Origin: Opitutus sp.
GTDB taxonomy: Bacteria > Verrucomicrobiota > Verrucomicrobiae > Opitutales > Opitutaceae
Length of the DNA stretch: 64,000 nucleotides
Assembly: GCA_009695065.1 (NCBI GenBank)
Contig: SIBR01000005.1
Coordinates: 62,001-126,000 of the forward strand
Direction: 5' to 3'
The first letter of the stretch is position 1. Each line of letters starts with the position of its first letter. The position numbers and the translations under genes were made by a program. The notes under the pieces are model-generated. The model had not been told where the DNA came from. It saw only the letters and a program-made list of their open reading frames with translations, and ran no database searches. Positions 47,531 to 56,694 of this stretch are shown in pieces.

Positions 47531-47554
47531 TAGAGTGATTCGGAGGGTGATAAT
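47527..47554 (+). promoter_or_regulatory. Sigma-70-like promoter for the basic HTH protein
   Basis: TTGATA (47527-47532) and GATAAT (47549-47554) are separated by 16 bases; five of six bases match consensus in each. Transcription would start near 47561, about 40 bases before the ATG at 47603. The -35 box overlaps the end of the SDR gene (TGA at 47528-47530). Confidence 0.5.
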
Positions 47555-47602
47555 ATCCAATTCCGACTTGCTATAAGCTGCGGAGTGAAACACCTCTTTT
47601 GG

Positions 47603-47992
47603 ATGGTTACAGATAAAATTAAAAAACTCGAAGCGGCGCGCGACAAGGTTGCCAATCTCGAACAGTCGATCGCCAGCGAATTGAACAAGGAACTGGCGGC
47701 GTTGCCGGCGAAATATGGTTTCGCCTCCGTTGATTCCTTTATCGCCGCACTAAAGGCGGCCGGCGGCGGCCGGCGGCGGGGTCGTCCCAGACGCGCGACC
47801 AAAAGCGCCAAGGCGACGGCGGGCGGCCGGAAACGGCGCAAACGCGCGGTTATCACCGACGAGACCCGCGGCAGCTTGAAGAAGATGGTCGAAGCGGGAA
47901 AGACCGGCACGGAGATTGCCAAGGCGCTCGGAATTTCCCTGCCCAGCGTACAGAACATCAAGAAGGCCCTGGGCTTGGTGAAGAAACGCTGA
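47603..47992 (+). CDS. Small basic DNA-binding-like protein with C-terminal HTH
   Basis: The protein has 129 residues (135 if the GTG at 47585 is used). The first 50 residues are an amphipathic helix (DKIKKLEAARDKVANLEQSIASEL). The middle is a strongly basic linker (RRRGRPRRATKSAKATAGG) containing an AT-hook-like GRP core. The end is ITDETRGSLKKMVEAGKTGTEIAKALGISLPSVQNIKKALG, a resolvase-type HTH. It looks like a nucleoid-associated or H1-like protein. It is a one-gene transcription unit with its own promoter and terminator. Confidence 0.62.
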   Translation: MVTDKIKKLEAARDKVANLEQSIASELNKELAALPAKYGFASVDSFIAALKAAGGGRRRGRPRRATKSAKATAGGRKRRKRAVITDETRGSLKKMVEAGKTGTEIAKALGISLPSVQNIKKALGLVKKR

Positions 47993-48016
47993 GTCCAGAC
48001 GGGGTTTCCGTTCACG

Positions 48017-48045
48017 AGCCCTCGCAACTGCGAGGGCTTTTCTTT
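48017..48045 (+). terminator. Terminator of the basic HTH protein gene
   Basis: AGCCCTCG and CGAGGGCT form an 8 bp stem with a CAACTG loop, followed by TTTCTTTT. It lies 25 bases after the stop codon. Confidence 0.87.
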
Positions 48046-48082
48046 TGTGCCGCGGAACCTATACCGGCACTCCTTCTGCGCC

Positions 48083-48997
48083 ATGCCCGCCCACTTCATC
48101 CAAGCCAACACCAACGGACGGCTCCATCCCGCGGACGAGCCGTCGCTGACGCCGCTGAACCGGGGATTCCTCTATGGCGACGCCATTTATGAAGTCTGGC
48201 GCAGCCATCATGGAGTGGTGTTCGCGTGGGAGGAACATCTGGATCGGCTTCAGGCATCCGCGCGGGCGCTGGCGATGGATATTCCTTTTTCTGCGGAGCA
48301 GATCCGCTGGGAAATCGCCCGGACGGTGGCGGCTTTTCGGGCCGCGACCGGCTATGTCGATGATGTCTATATTCGTTTACAGCTGACGCGTGGCGCCGGC
48401 CCCATCGGTCTGGATATTGCTCTCGCCGACCGACCCGAATTTGTACTGCTGGTTCAGCCGTGTCCCCGTATCTCTCCGGAAAAGTTAAGGATCGGACTGA
48501 GGCTTTCGATTGCGACGTCCTTGCGCCGGAATCCGATCGAGACGCTCAGTCCGGCCTGGAAGACGGGCAATTATCTCAACAATATTCTCTGCCTCCGAGA
48601 GGCCCGGGCCCGCGGGGCCGACGATGTTCTCATTCTTAATCTCCGGGGAGAGATTGCGGAGGCGGCGGTTTCCAATGTGGTTTTCGTCCGGGCCGGCGAA
48701 TTGGTGACGCCGCCACTGACGGCCGGCATTCTCGAAGGGATTACTCGCAAACGACTTTTGGAAACGATCGCGCCACGCGCTGGCGTCGTGGCGCGTGAAG
48801 AAGTCATCCGACCGGAAGATCTCGGGGCGATGGAGGAATGTTTTCTCCTGGGCACGACGCGGGACCTCCAATCCGTGAGCGCCGTCGACGGTCACTCGTT
48901 CCGGATCGGGACGGGGACCGTTAAGGAGCGGCTGAGTGAGGTGTTCGCTGATTATACCAGGGAATATGCGGCCGCTCATCCCGAGTTAAAGATGTAG
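48083..48997 (+). CDS. Class IV aminotransferase (branched-chain/D-amino-acid or aminodeoxychorismate lyase type)
   Basis: The protein has 304 residues from the ATG at 48083. Motifs are IQANTNGRLHPADEPSLTPLNRGFLYGDAIYEVW, IRLQLTRGAGPIG, the PLP lysine in SPAWKTGNYLNNILCLREAR, GADDVLILNLRGEIAEAAVSNVVFV, and PLTAGILEGITR with the conserved E-x-x-T-R. The fold-type-IV sequence fits BCAT-like or ADCL-like enzymes; the residues seen do not settle which. Confidence 0.88.
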   Translation: MPAHFIQANTNGRLHPADEPSLTPLNRGFLYGDAIYEVWRSHHGVVFAWEEHLDRLQASARALAMDIPFSAEQIRWEIARTVAAFRAATGYVDDVYIRLQLTRGAGPIGLDIALADRPEFVLLVQPCPRISPEKLRIGLRLSIATSLRRNPIETLSPAWKTGNYLNNILCLREARARGADDVLILNLRGEIAEAAVSNVVFVRAGELVTPPLTAGILEGITRKRLLETIAPRAGVVAREEVIRPEDLGAMEECFLLGTTRDLQSVSAVDGHSFRIGTGTVKERLSEVFADYTREYAAAHPELKM

Positions 48998-49054
48998 TCC
49001 CGCCGTGCGGTGCCCTGGACATTCGGCGCGGCCCGCGGCGAAGCGCAGGTCGTG

Positions 49055-50230
49055 TCAATAGCGCGGCATGTCCGGTTCGATTTCGACAGCCCAGGCGTCG
49101 ATGCCGCCGGTAATATTGCTGACCGCATTGAAGCCGTGATCGCGCAAGAATTTCGTCACGCGGAGACTGCGAACACCGGAATGGCAGAGGATGAGCAGGT
49201 GTTTGTCGCGGGGCAGTGCGGCGGTTTCTCCCGGGACTTCGCGCATCGGGATATGCCGGGCCTCCGCGAGCCGGCAGATTTCGAGCTCGTAGGCCTCCCG
49301 TACATCGATGACGACCGCTTTTCCCGGATGGCGATCCACGAGCTGTTTGGCCTCTCCGACGGAGATTTCGAGGGGAAATTCGCCAGTCGGTGACACGTGG
49401 GGGTCTTCCGGTAGCGCCGGGTTGCTCGATTCGCTTTCGTCGCGCACGACATGGATCGTGCGTTGCTCGCCGCACAACGGACAGTGACGATTGCGCGGCA
49501 GGACAAGGGATTGAAACCTCTGGTGAAGGGCGTCGTAGGTGAGCATACGACCCCGCAGCGATTCGCCGATTCCGGTGAGGAGCTTGATGGCTTCGAGTGC
49601 TTGGAGACTGCCGATGACGCCACACAGCGCCCCGAGGACACCGGCTTCACCGCAACCCGGCACGCTGCCGCTCTCGGGTGGCACGGGGAAGAGACAGCGA
49701 TAACACGGTCCGCCGTGCGCGGAGTCGAAGACCGCCACCTGACCCTCGAATTTATAGACACTGCCGTAAACCAGCGGCCGGCGCGTGAAAAAAGCCGCAT
49801 CATTGTTTAGATAGCGCGACGAGAAACGATCGGTGCCGTCGATGATCACGTCGTAGTCGGAGAACACCGCGAGGGCGTTGGTCGGAGTGATGCCTTCCGC
49901 GTGTTCGACGACCCGGACGAAGGGATTCGTGCCCCGGAGCCGCCGGGCCGCCGACGAAACCTTGGGTTCGCCCACGGACGCATCGTTGTGAAGCAACTGA
50001 CGTTGCAGGTTGTGCGGCTCCACCCGGTCGAAATCCGCGATGCCAATCGTCCCGACACCCGCCGCGGCGAGGTAGAGCGCGGCGGGACTGCCCAACCCGC
50101 CGGCGCCGACAACGAGCACGCGACCGGCGGCCAGTTGTCGCTGACCTTCGAGTCCGATCTCTCCGAGCAAGAGATGCCGGCTGTAACGCGCCAGTTCAGC
50201 GGGAGAGAGGGAGGTAAGCGGTACGGCCAT
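49055..50230 (-). CDS. MoeB/ThiF-type sulfur-carrier adenylyltransferase with rhodanese domain (MoeZ-like)
   Basis: The protein has 391 residues from the ATG at 50230. The E1-like domain (about 5-250) shows RYSRHLLLGEIGLEGQRQL, VVGAGGLGSPAALYLAAAGVGTIGI, the Arg finger FDRVEPHNLQRQL, and paired zinc cysteines CYRCLFP and HCPLCGEQ. The C-terminal rhodanese domain (about 290-390) ends in ILCHSGVRS, where Cys is the persulfide residue. Such fusions adenylate and thiocarboxylate ubiquitin-like sulfur carriers for molybdopterin, thiamine or cysteine synthesis. Divergent from ruvX. Confidence 0.92.
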   Translation of the reverse strand: MAVPLTSLSPAELARYSRHLLLGEIGLEGQRQLAAGRVLVVGAGGLGSPAALYLAAAGVGTIGIADFDRVEPHNLQRQLLHNDASVGEPKVSSAARRLRGTNPFVRVVEHAEGITPTNALAVFSDYDVIIDGTDRFSSRYLNNDAAFFTRRPLVYGSVYKFEGQVAVFDSAHGGPCYRCLFPVPPESGSVPGCGEAGVLGALCGVIGSLQALEAIKLLTGIGESLRGRMLTYDALHQRFQSLVLPRNRHCPLCGEQRTIHVVRDESESSNPALPEDPHVSPTGEFPLEISVGEAKQLVDRHPGKAVVIDVREAYELEICRLAEARHIPMREVPGETAALPRDKHLLILCHSGVRSLRVTKFLRDHGFNAVSNITGGIDAWAVEIEPDMPRY

Positions 50231-50307
50231 CGCCGCGAAAGAGACGGCATCCCCCATGGGTCGCAAATGAAATTGCGCTTGGTTGCACCTGCATCCGGAA
50301 TCGGCCG

Positions 50308-50730
50308 ATGCGCTGCCTCGGCATCGACTACGGTACCCGCCGCATCGGGCTCAGTTATGGCGACCAGTTGGGTGTCGCGACGCCGCTGCCTGCACTGACG
50401 GAGGCGGATCCCGCGGCCCGGCGCCGGGCGCTGGCGGCCGTCATCGCACAGCGCCGGATCACTGATGTGGTCGTAGGGCACCCACTCAACATGGACGATT
50501 CCGTCGGTCCAAAGGCGAAGGAAGTGGAGGCGTTTGCGGGCTGGCTGCGGGAGCAGTTTGCGCTGCCCGTGCACTTGCTCGACGAACGGCTCACCAGTTA
50601 CGAAGCGGAATCCACGATCGCAAAGACGAAACGCCGCAACCTGCGCGGCAGCGGGATCATCGATTCCCGGGCGGCGACCTTGATCCTTCAAGATTTCTTG
50701 AATCTGAAATTTCCCCCGCTTTTGGAATAA
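50308..50730 (+). CDS. ruvX: Holliday-junction resolvase-like RuvX (YqgF)
   Basis: The 140-residue protein shows the RNase H-like YqgF pattern: MRCLGIDYGTRRIGLSYGD (first catalytic Asp), VVGHPLNMDDSVGPKAKEVEAFA, LLDERLTSYEAES and SRAATLILQDFL. In E. coli the homologue functions in 16S rRNA 5' processing; the resolvase role is historical. It starts a plus-strand series ruvX-truA-comF-accD-folC. Confidence 0.93.
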   Translation: MRCLGIDYGTRRIGLSYGDQLGVATPLPALTEADPAARRRALAAVIAQRRITDVVVGHPLNMDDSVGPKAKEVEAFAGWLREQFALPVHLLDERLTSYEAESTIAKTKRRNLRGSGIIDSRAATLILQDFLNLKFPPLLE

Positions 50731-50763
50731 CGTGAATCACGCCGCCCGGCGCTTCGGCCTGCG

Positions 50764-51516
50764 ATGAAAGGCCCCCTCTCTCTCCAACGCTGGAAAGCCA
50801 TCTGCGCCTATGACGGCACGCGTTTTGCCGGCTGGCAAAGCCAGGCGGGTAAGGCCGCCATTCAAGACGTGATCGAGGCGCGGCTCGCCGCGATCTTGAA
50901 AACTCCGACCCGGATTCACGGCAGCGGGCGCACCGACGCGGGCGTGCATGCCCTCGCGCAGGTTTTTCATTTCGATGCGGACTGGAATCACGGGCCCGAG
51001 AAATTGCTTTCGGCTTTTCGCGTGGGTCTGCCCGCGGCGATTCAGGTGAAATCCGTCGGCGCCGTGCCGGCCGATTTTCACGCCCGGTTCGACGCGAAGG
51101 GCAAGCGGTACGTTTACCACGTGCACCTCGGCGACGCGGATCCTTTCTGGCGGCCGTATTGCTGGTCATTTTTCCGGCCGCTGGATGTCGCGAATATGCA
51201 GGCGGCGGCGGTGGTGCTGCGGGGGCGGCATGATTTTCGTTCGTTTACCGCGCTCAATGGACCGGAGCGGGAGGACACGATCCGCGACTTGCGCCGGCTC
51301 GATGTCATGCGCCGCGGTCGGATGATCCGGATCACGGCCGAGGCGGAGGGTTTTCTCTACAAGATGGTGCGCAGCCTCGCCGGTGTGCTCATCGCGGTCG
51401 GGGAGGGGAAATTGACGGTCGCAAACGTGGAAAAAATCTTACGGGCGCGCGAACGCACCGAAGCGGTGAAAACGGCGCCGCCGCACGCACTGTTTCTCGC
51501 CCGGGTGTTTTACTGA
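50764..51516 (+). CDS. truA: tRNA pseudouridine(38-40) synthase TruA
   Basis: The protein has 250 residues. The start gives AYDGTRFAGWQSQAG, the catalytic Asp is in SGRTDAGVHALAQVFHF (about 59), and the family pattern KRYVYHV, FRSFTALNGPERE and EAEGFLYKMVRSLAGVLIAVGEGKL follows. Length and motifs are normal. TruA isomerises U38-U40 in the anticodon arm. Confidence 0.96.
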   Translation: MKGPLSLQRWKAICAYDGTRFAGWQSQAGKAAIQDVIEARLAAILKTPTRIHGSGRTDAGVHALAQVFHFDADWNHGPEKLLSAFRVGLPAAIQVKSVGAVPADFHARFDAKGKRYVYHVHLGDADPFWRPYCWSFFRPLDVANMQAAAVVLRGRHDFRSFTALNGPEREDTIRDLRRLDVMRRGRMIRITAEAEGFLYKMVRSLAGVLIAVGEGKLTVANVEKILRARERTEAVKTAPPHALFLARVFY

Positions 51517-51614
51517 AACGACGCTGCGATGATGTCCCTTGGCACAGGAGGCAGGGCGGAGGCGGCCCGGGCCGTCCGCCGCGGCGCAAGCAGGAGCGGG
51601 GAAGGCGTTGCGCC

Positions 51615-52358
51615 ATGAAACTGTTGAGCCAATTCCGGCGGGGCTTCGTCGATGTGCTCTTTCCGCCGATTTGTGTGCATTGCCGGGGGCTCGTCGAATC
51701 GGCCGGCGGCGAGCCGGAGTTTCGTTCGCTCTGCCGGCGTTGCGTGGCGCAACTCGATTGGGTGCGTCCGCCGCATTGCGCGACCTGCGGGCATCCGTTT
51801 TACGGGGTGGTTGAGGGAGAACGCATCTGCCCGCATTGTGACGGGCTTGATCCGGCATTTCACGAAGGGCGTACGGCCGTCTTGTTCAAAGGCCCGGCCC
51901 GATCCCTCGTCATCGAGCTGAAATATCATCGCGGGCTCCACGTCCTGTCCGACATCGAGGAAATTTTCCGACAGGCCCCGCATCTGATCGAGCGGGCGAA
52001 AGGATCCGTCCTGGTACCGGTGCCGTTGCATCCGCGAAAGGCGCGGGAGCGGGGGTACAACCAGGCGGAGCTGCTGGCCGAGGCGCTGGCGCGGGCGGCC
52101 GGAGGCGACGCCCGCGTGGACCGGCTGTTGCGGCGTTCGGTCGATACCCACTCGCAGACGGCATTCGACCGACGCACTCGATTGGCGAATCTGAAAAATG
52201 CCTTTGCACTCGCGCCGGACGCCGAACTTAATCCCGCGATTCATTACATCCTCGTCGACGATGTTTTCACGACCGGTTTCACGCTCAATAGTTGTGCGCG
52301 CACGCTGCGTCGGGCTGGCGGTTTGAACGTCGACGTCATCACTTTCGGCCACGGCTGA
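51615..52358 (+). CDS. ComF-family phosphoribosyltransferase-like protein
   Basis: The protein has 247 residues. The N-terminal zinc-finger-like region has cysteine pairs CVHC, CRRC, CATC and CPHC at about 18-75. The PRTase-type half carries VPVPLHPRKARERGYNQAELLAEALA and ILVDDVFTTGFTLNSCARTLR, the PRPP-binding loop. ComF proteins act in DNA uptake or in recycling; the enzymatic role is not established. 9 bases upstream of accD. Confidence 0.92.
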   Translation: MKLLSQFRRGFVDVLFPPICVHCRGLVESAGGEPEFRSLCRRCVAQLDWVRPPHCATCGHPFYGVVEGERICPHCDGLDPAFHEGRTAVLFKGPARSLVIELKYHRGLHVLSDIEEIFRQAPHLIERAKGSVLVPVPLHPRKARERGYNQAELLAEALARAAGGDARVDRLLRRSVDTHSQTAFDRRTRLANLKNAFALAPDAELNPAIHYILVDDVFTTGFTLNSCARTLRRAGGLNVDVITFGHG

Positions 52359-52366
52359 TCATCGCG

Positions 52367-53236
52367 ATGCATTTCGACAAACCGACCTACACGGTTCGTA
52401 AGACGCCCAAGAAGAGGGATATTCCCACGGGGCTTTATACCAAGGATCCCCTTTCGGGAGAGATCCTCTTTAACAAGGAAGTGGAGGACAACCAGATGGT
52501 TGTGCCCAAGAGCGGCCATCACTTTCCCATCGGTGCGCGCGCCCGGATCGTCCGGTTGATCGACGCGGGAACCTTTACCGAGGTCGACATGGCGGTGCGG
52601 TCGGGTGACCCCCTCAAGTTCGTCGATTCGCAGGCCTATCCCGACCGGATCAAGCGCTACGAAAAGGAAAGCGGCCTGCCCGAGGCGGTGGTGTGCGGGA
52701 AGGGCAAAATCCATGGCATCGCGGTGGCCGTGGCGGTGATGGACTTTCGCTTCTGCGGCGGTGCCATGGGGGCGGCGACGGGAGAAAAAATCACCCGGAC
52801 GATCGAGACGGCGATCCGGGAAAAGATGCCGTGTATCATATTCAGCGCCTCGGGCGGTGCGCGCATGCAGGAGGGTATTTACTCTCTCATGCAGATGGCG
52901 AAGACCAGCGCTGCGCTCGGCCGGCTGGCGCAGGCCCGGGTGCCTTTCATTTCGGTGCTGACGCATCCGACCATGGGCGGCGTGACGGCGAGCTTCGCGA
53001 CCTTGGGCGACGTCATCATCGCCGAGCCCGGCGCCCACATCGGTTTTGCCGGCGCGCGGGTGATCAAGGACACGACAAAGCAATCACTGCCGGCCGGATT
53101 TCAGACGGCGGAATTTTTGCTTAAACACGGACTCATCGACCAGATCGTCAGCCGGCTGGAGATGCGCGACCGGCTGAGGGATATTCTATCGGCGCTTTAT
53201 CCCCGCCCGAAGCCGGTCCCCGCGGCGGCCTCCTGA
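52367..53236 (+). CDS. accD: Acetyl-CoA carboxylase carboxyltransferase beta subunit lacking zinc-ribbon cysteines
   Basis: The carboxyltransferase beta subunit completes malonyl-CoA synthesis with AccA. The 289-residue protein aligns from the first residue with E. coli AccD, including LYTKDPLSGE, GHHFPIGARARI and the crotonase core SASGGARMQEGIYSLMQMAKT, LTHPTMGGVTASFA and GFAGARVIKDT. But the four zinc-ligand positions 27, 30, 46 and 49 are Asp, Ser, Val and Ser instead of Cys. So it cannot bind zinc there. In E. coli the ribbon also binds accD mRNA. The remaining catalytic core is intact. It lies between comF and folC; no accA is seen in the window. Confidence 0.95.
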   Translation: MHFDKPTYTVRKTPKKRDIPTGLYTKDPLSGEILFNKEVEDNQMVVPKSGHHFPIGARARIVRLIDAGTFTEVDMAVRSGDPLKFVDSQAYPDRIKRYEKESGLPEAVVCGKGKIHGIAVAVAVMDFRFCGGAMGAATGEKITRTIETAIREKMPCIIFSASGGARMQEGIYSLMQMAKTSAALGRLAQARVPFISVLTHPTMGGVTASFATLGDVIIAEPGAHIGFAGARVIKDTTKQSLPAGFQTAEFLLKHGLIDQIVSRLEMRDRLRDILSALYPRPKPVPAAAS

Positions 53237-53253
53237 GGCGTCCGTCTGCCGCC

Positions 53254-54528
53254 ATGTCAGCGCGCGATCCGGCCGGCATCACGGCGGCGACGGAGTTTCT
53301 GTTCGCGCAAAAGGCGCACGGCGCAAAGTTCGGCATCGACCGGATGGCCCGGTTCTCCGAGGAACTCGGACATCCGGAGCGCGGCCTGCCATGCCTGCAC
53401 ATTGCCGGAACCAACGGCAAAGGCTCAGTCGCCGCGATGATCGAGTCGATTCTGTGCGCGGCCGGCTGGCGGACGGGCCTGTTTACCTCGCCGCACCTCG
53501 TGAAACCGGGGGAACGCGTGCAAGTCGATCGACTGGCCCTGACCGACGCCGAGCTGATGGACTACGTCGCCGAACTGCGACCGCTAGCGGATAGGGTGGC
53601 GGCAAACGCGGCCGACGACCGCCCGAGCTTCTTCGAATTCATGACCGCGATGGCTTTTTTGCAGTTCACGCGGAAGCGGTGTGACGTGGCGGTGCTCGAA
53701 GTGGGGCTCGGCGGAAGGTTGGATGCGACGAACGTCGTCATACCCGAAGTCAGCGTCATCACGTCGATCGGTTTGGATCACTGCGAAATCCTGGGCGAAA
53801 CGTTGGAACAGATCGCGGCCGAGAAGGGCGGGATCGTGAAACCGGATCGGCCGGTGGTTCTCGGAAGGATGCCGCCGGCGGCCGAAGACGTTATTCGGGA
53901 GATGGCGGCGCAGCGCAGGGCGCCGGTGATTTCCGTGGCGGAACGGTTTGGCGACAACCTCGCGAATTATCCGACGACCAATCTGGAGGGGGATTACCAG
54001 CGCTGGAATGCGGCGACGGCGATGCTGGCCGTGCAATCGCTGCCGCCGAAATGGCAAATGGGCGACGACGTGATCAGGCGGGGCCTGGCCCGGGTCGCGT
54101 GGCCGGGGCGATGGCAGCGGCTGCAGGTGGCGGGACGTCTGCTGGTGTTGGATGCGTCGCACAATCCCGAGGGAGCTCAGGTGCTCGAAGCCAGTCTCGC
54201 CCGGCTCGTTGCCGAAACCGGTCGTGCGCCGGTCGTCATCACGGGCGCATTGGGAACGGCGCGCGCGCGACCGTTGATCGAAACGATTTGCCGGCATGCC
54301 GCCCGGCTCCATCTCGTCGTGCCGCATCAACCGCGGGCGTGCAGTCACGCGGAAATGGAAGCGCTCGTGCCGGCGGATTTTCGCGGGAAAGTCATTCGCG
54401 ATGCGGTGGCTAATTTGTTTCCCGCGGCCGGACAATGCAGGGCCGGCGCGCCGGACGACGTGATTGTCGTTACCGGATCGATCTACCTTCTCGGTGAAGT
54501 GCTCGCGCGATTTAGTCGGCCGGAGTAG
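53254..54528 (+). CDS. folC: Bifunctional folylpolyglutamate/dihydrofolate synthase
   Basis: FolC adds glutamate to folates (and in many bacteria to dihydropteroate). The 424-residue protein has the Mur-ligase-like nucleotide site IAGTNGKGSVAAMIESIL (about 47), TSPHLVKPGERVQ, VLEVGLGGRLDATNV, TSIGLDHCEILGETLEQIAAEKGGIVK and DASHNPEGAQVL. It follows accD by 17 bases on the same strand. Confidence 0.95.
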   Translation: MSARDPAGITAATEFLFAQKAHGAKFGIDRMARFSEELGHPERGLPCLHIAGTNGKGSVAAMIESILCAAGWRTGLFTSPHLVKPGERVQVDRLALTDAELMDYVAELRPLADRVAANAADDRPSFFEFMTAMAFLQFTRKRCDVAVLEVGLGGRLDATNVVIPEVSVITSIGLDHCEILGETLEQIAAEKGGIVKPDRPVVLGRMPPAAEDVIREMAAQRRAPVISVAERFGDNLANYPTTNLEGDYQRWNAATAMLAVQSLPPKWQMGDDVIRRGLARVAWPGRWQRLQVAGRLLVLDASHNPEGAQVLEASLARLVAETGRAPVVITGALGTARARPLIETICRHAARLHLVVPHQPRACSHAEMEALVPADFRGKVIRDAVANLFPAAGQCRAGAPDDVIVVTGSIYLLGEVLARFSRPE

Positions 54529-54603
54529 GCGACCCAAATAGCGAGTGTCGCACGGAACGAAACACGGGCCGAACGCGCCGTGGCCGGCACCCGCGGCCCG
54601 CGA

Positions 54604-56145
54604 TCAAAAACGCACGAGGGCAGCCGTCGCCGGCACGTCCTTGATGATTTGGGACGGCTGCGGGCCGACACCCAAGTAACGCAAATTGGGCAGTTGATCG
54701 TCGGCCGGCCAGCGTTCACCGGCGTAGGCGACGTCGAGCAGGCTCTTCACCATCGCGGCCGCGTAACGCTGCGCGTTGCCGGGGAGATCGGCGAAACGGC
54801 GGACCTGCGAAATATCCTCCGCCCAACCCGGATGACGGGTGTAGACCGGCCGGAGTGTTTTGCGGACGGCTTCGTTGCGGGGGACGTGGGTCAGCCGCCG
54901 GCCATCCGCAGTCTCGTAGCCGATGCAAATCTGCAGATCGCCCCGCCAGTCGCCGCTGTGCGTGAGCGCATCGAGTTTGTTGATCATCACGTCCTGAAAA
55001 CCACCGTAGCGTAGCGCGTCGCCCTTCTCCACGGCATCATACCAACCCACCATGCGCTGCCGCCCGGTGCTCGTGCCGAATTCGATTTGTTTGAGTTTGG
55101 TGGTCAGCGGCTGCGCATCGTCCATCTGCGTGAGGAACGTATGCGTGCCGACCTTGGTGTCGTAGGCCTTGGCGACGCCGAACGTGTGGATGCGTTGAAC
55201 GGGAATACCCGCGCTTTCGAAAAATTCCGGGGTGTAGGTGTGGGAAGCGGTGACGTTCGGCGAATAACCATGCCGCTTGTCGAGCCAGTACGCCTGGCCG
55301 AATTCGCCGATGATCGTGCGGCCGGCGGTGAGCTCCCGCAGGATGAGTTCGCGCACTTCACCGATGTTTTTGGCGAGGGCCGTCCCCGCCTGCCAGTAGA
55401 CGCGGGTGAGAACGTCGAGATTGAGGGTGAAGGGCGCCGGGCCGCGGAAGCGTGTGAAATCGAATTCCTCGCGCGAAAAAACGCCGAGCTCGATGGCCTC
55501 GGCATTGGCGCGTTGTTCGGCCGCAGTGAGTTTTTCGAAGAATTCGTGCCACGTGGCGCCGTTTACGCGGCAGACGTGCTGGATTGTGCGGCAGGCGCGG
55601 TCGGCGCGGGCGGCAAGTTTGCGGGCAAAGAAATTCGGTCCTGCGAGAAAGTCCGAGAACGTGATCTGCCACTGCGACACTTCGTCGACGTAGGCCGGCG
55701 TGATGCCGCGTCCTGTCGAGCCCCGGGCCTCCTCCGCGAGCACATTCACGCGGTAGTCTTCCCACGCGAGGTCGAGCAGCCGGTGGGAGAGATCCGAGAC
55801 GAGCGTGCGTTCGTCGATCAATAAACGCGAGAGGATGGCGTGGCCCTTTTGCTCGAGCGGGCGGGTTTCCCACCAGATCTTGCGTGGATCCGCGACCACG
55901 CCGCTGCCGATGCAGAGGTGCGCGGCATCGCGCACGACGACGCCGGCGGGCAGCAGGTTGAGCTTGAGGCCGCCGGCCGTGTGCCCGGAATTGGCGCCTC
56001 CATTAACCTTGAGGACGACCGACACGGGCGCTCCGGTGCCCCGGAGTTCGTCGGCGACTTCCGGGATGAGGCGGCCCTTGCCCTCGTCACCAAGGGAAAT
56101 GCCCACGTCGGCGATAAGCTGGCTGGAAAAAGGGAGGAGGGACAT
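54604..56145 (-). CDS. purA: Adenylosuccinate synthetase family protein, long divergent form
   Basis: The protein has 513 residues versus about 430 for standard PurA. The active-site start [12 protein letters not shown] (Asp20, Lys23) replaces the usual W-G-D-E-G-K-G-K. Then [24 protein letters not shown] (H-N-A-G-H-T region), [62 protein letters not shown] and [12 protein letters not shown] follow, matching the IMP/GTP/Asp sites in order. So the catalytic residues are kept but several segments are longer and unusual. It most likely makes adenylosuccinate. Without a second purA in view I cannot say whether it is the housekeeping enzyme. Confidence 0.85.
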   Translation of the reverse strand: MSLLPFSSQLIADVGISLGDEGKGRLIPEVADELRGTGAPVSVVLKVNGGANSGHTAGGLKLNLLPAGVVVRDAAHLCIGSGVVADPRKIWWETRPLEQKGHAILSRLLIDERTLVSDLSHRLLDLAWEDYRVNVLAEEARGSTGRGITPAYVDEVSQWQITFSDFLAGPNFFARKLAARADRACRTIQHVCRVNGATWHEFFEKLTAAEQRANAEAIELGVFSREEFDFTRFRGPAPFTLNLDVLTRVYWQAGTALAKNIGEVRELILRELTAGRTIIGEFGQAYWLDKRHGYSPNVTASHTYTPEFFESAGIPVQRIHTFGVAKAYDTKVGTHTFLTQMDDAQPLTTKLKQIEFGTSTGRQRMVGWYDAVEKGDALRYGGFQDVMINKLDALTHSGDWRGDLQICIGYETADGRRLTHVPRNEAVRKTLRPVYTRHPGWAEDISQVRRFADLPGNAQRYAAAMVKSLLDVAYAGERWPADDQLPNLRYLGVGPQPSQIIKDVPATAALVRF

Positions 56146-56440
56146 GGTTGCGGGAAAAAATCGGCAACCGAAGCTCGTCCGTGAGAAATGGAAAAACCCC
56201 TGTTGTCCGGAAGGGAAAACGCGACCGACGGGAAGAGCGCAAACAGAAAACGGCGGATGAATTTTGCCGTGCGTCGTTCAAACCGTATCGCGCCCCGGCG
56301 GGCGGGCGATTTTTCGGTGGATGAAATTCGGCGGTGGCGAACGGGTGCGGCGCGCCGAAAAACGTGACCGGAAGCGAAACGCGTGCGTGTGAGTGGCCGC
56401 GTGCCTCGATGAAAAGTCCCGCGGATTTTTTTTCCGAGAG
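56146..56440. other. Divergent intergenic region upstream of purA and the small Lys-rich gene
   Basis: About 300 bases without a recognisable gene. The minus-strand purA promoter must lie at its left end. Purine-rich and C-rich tracts are present (56160-56230), and an eight-T run occurs at 56426-56433. No gene, repeat or convincing structured RNA was seen. Confidence 0.4.
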
Positions 56441-56471
56441 TTGACGGCGGCAGACTTATCGGGACGATAAA
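56441..56471 (+). promoter_or_regulatory. Possible promoter for the small Lys-rich gene
   Basis: TTGACG (56441-56446) and GATAAA (56466-56471) are spaced by 19 bases. The transcript would begin near 56479, leaving a leader of about 75 bases before the ATG at 56554. Confidence 0.33.
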
Positions 56472-56553
56472 TACTTCGACGGTTCCGAAACTCATCCGCA
56501 GGTTTGTTCCTCGGTTCGTTGTCGTCGGATAATCATCAACCCAAAAACATAAT

Positions 56554-56652
56554 ATGGCTAAATCCCAAAACTCGAAGAAGCAGACCAAAAAAGCGCCCGC
56601 CAAGACCGCCAAGCAAAAAAAGCAGGCGAAGCGGGTGAAGAAGGGGAAGTAA
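56554..56652 (+). CDS. 32-residue Lys-rich basic peptide
   Basis: The ATG at 56554 encodes 32 residues, MAKSQNSKKQTKKAP at the start and AKRVKKGK at the end, with 14 Lys and few hydrophobic residues. The reading is supported by a good start context and by a dedicated downstream terminator. The gene stands alone, with about 400 bases upstream and 190 downstream. Such peptides resemble short nucleic-acid-binding tails (histone H1-like or ribosome-associated). No homologue family can be named. Confidence 0.58.
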   Translation: MAKSQNSKKQTKKAPAKTAKQKKQAKRVKKGK

Positions 56653-56694
56653 ATTTCCCGTATCCGTCCGGCCGGTTGATTCCGGCCGTCTCGA

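Noticed and set aside
54604..56145. PurZ (2-aminoadenylosuccinate synthetase of Z-genome phages)
   Set aside because: The catalytic Asp of GDEGKG is present, whereas PurZ has Ser at this position, and there is no phage context.
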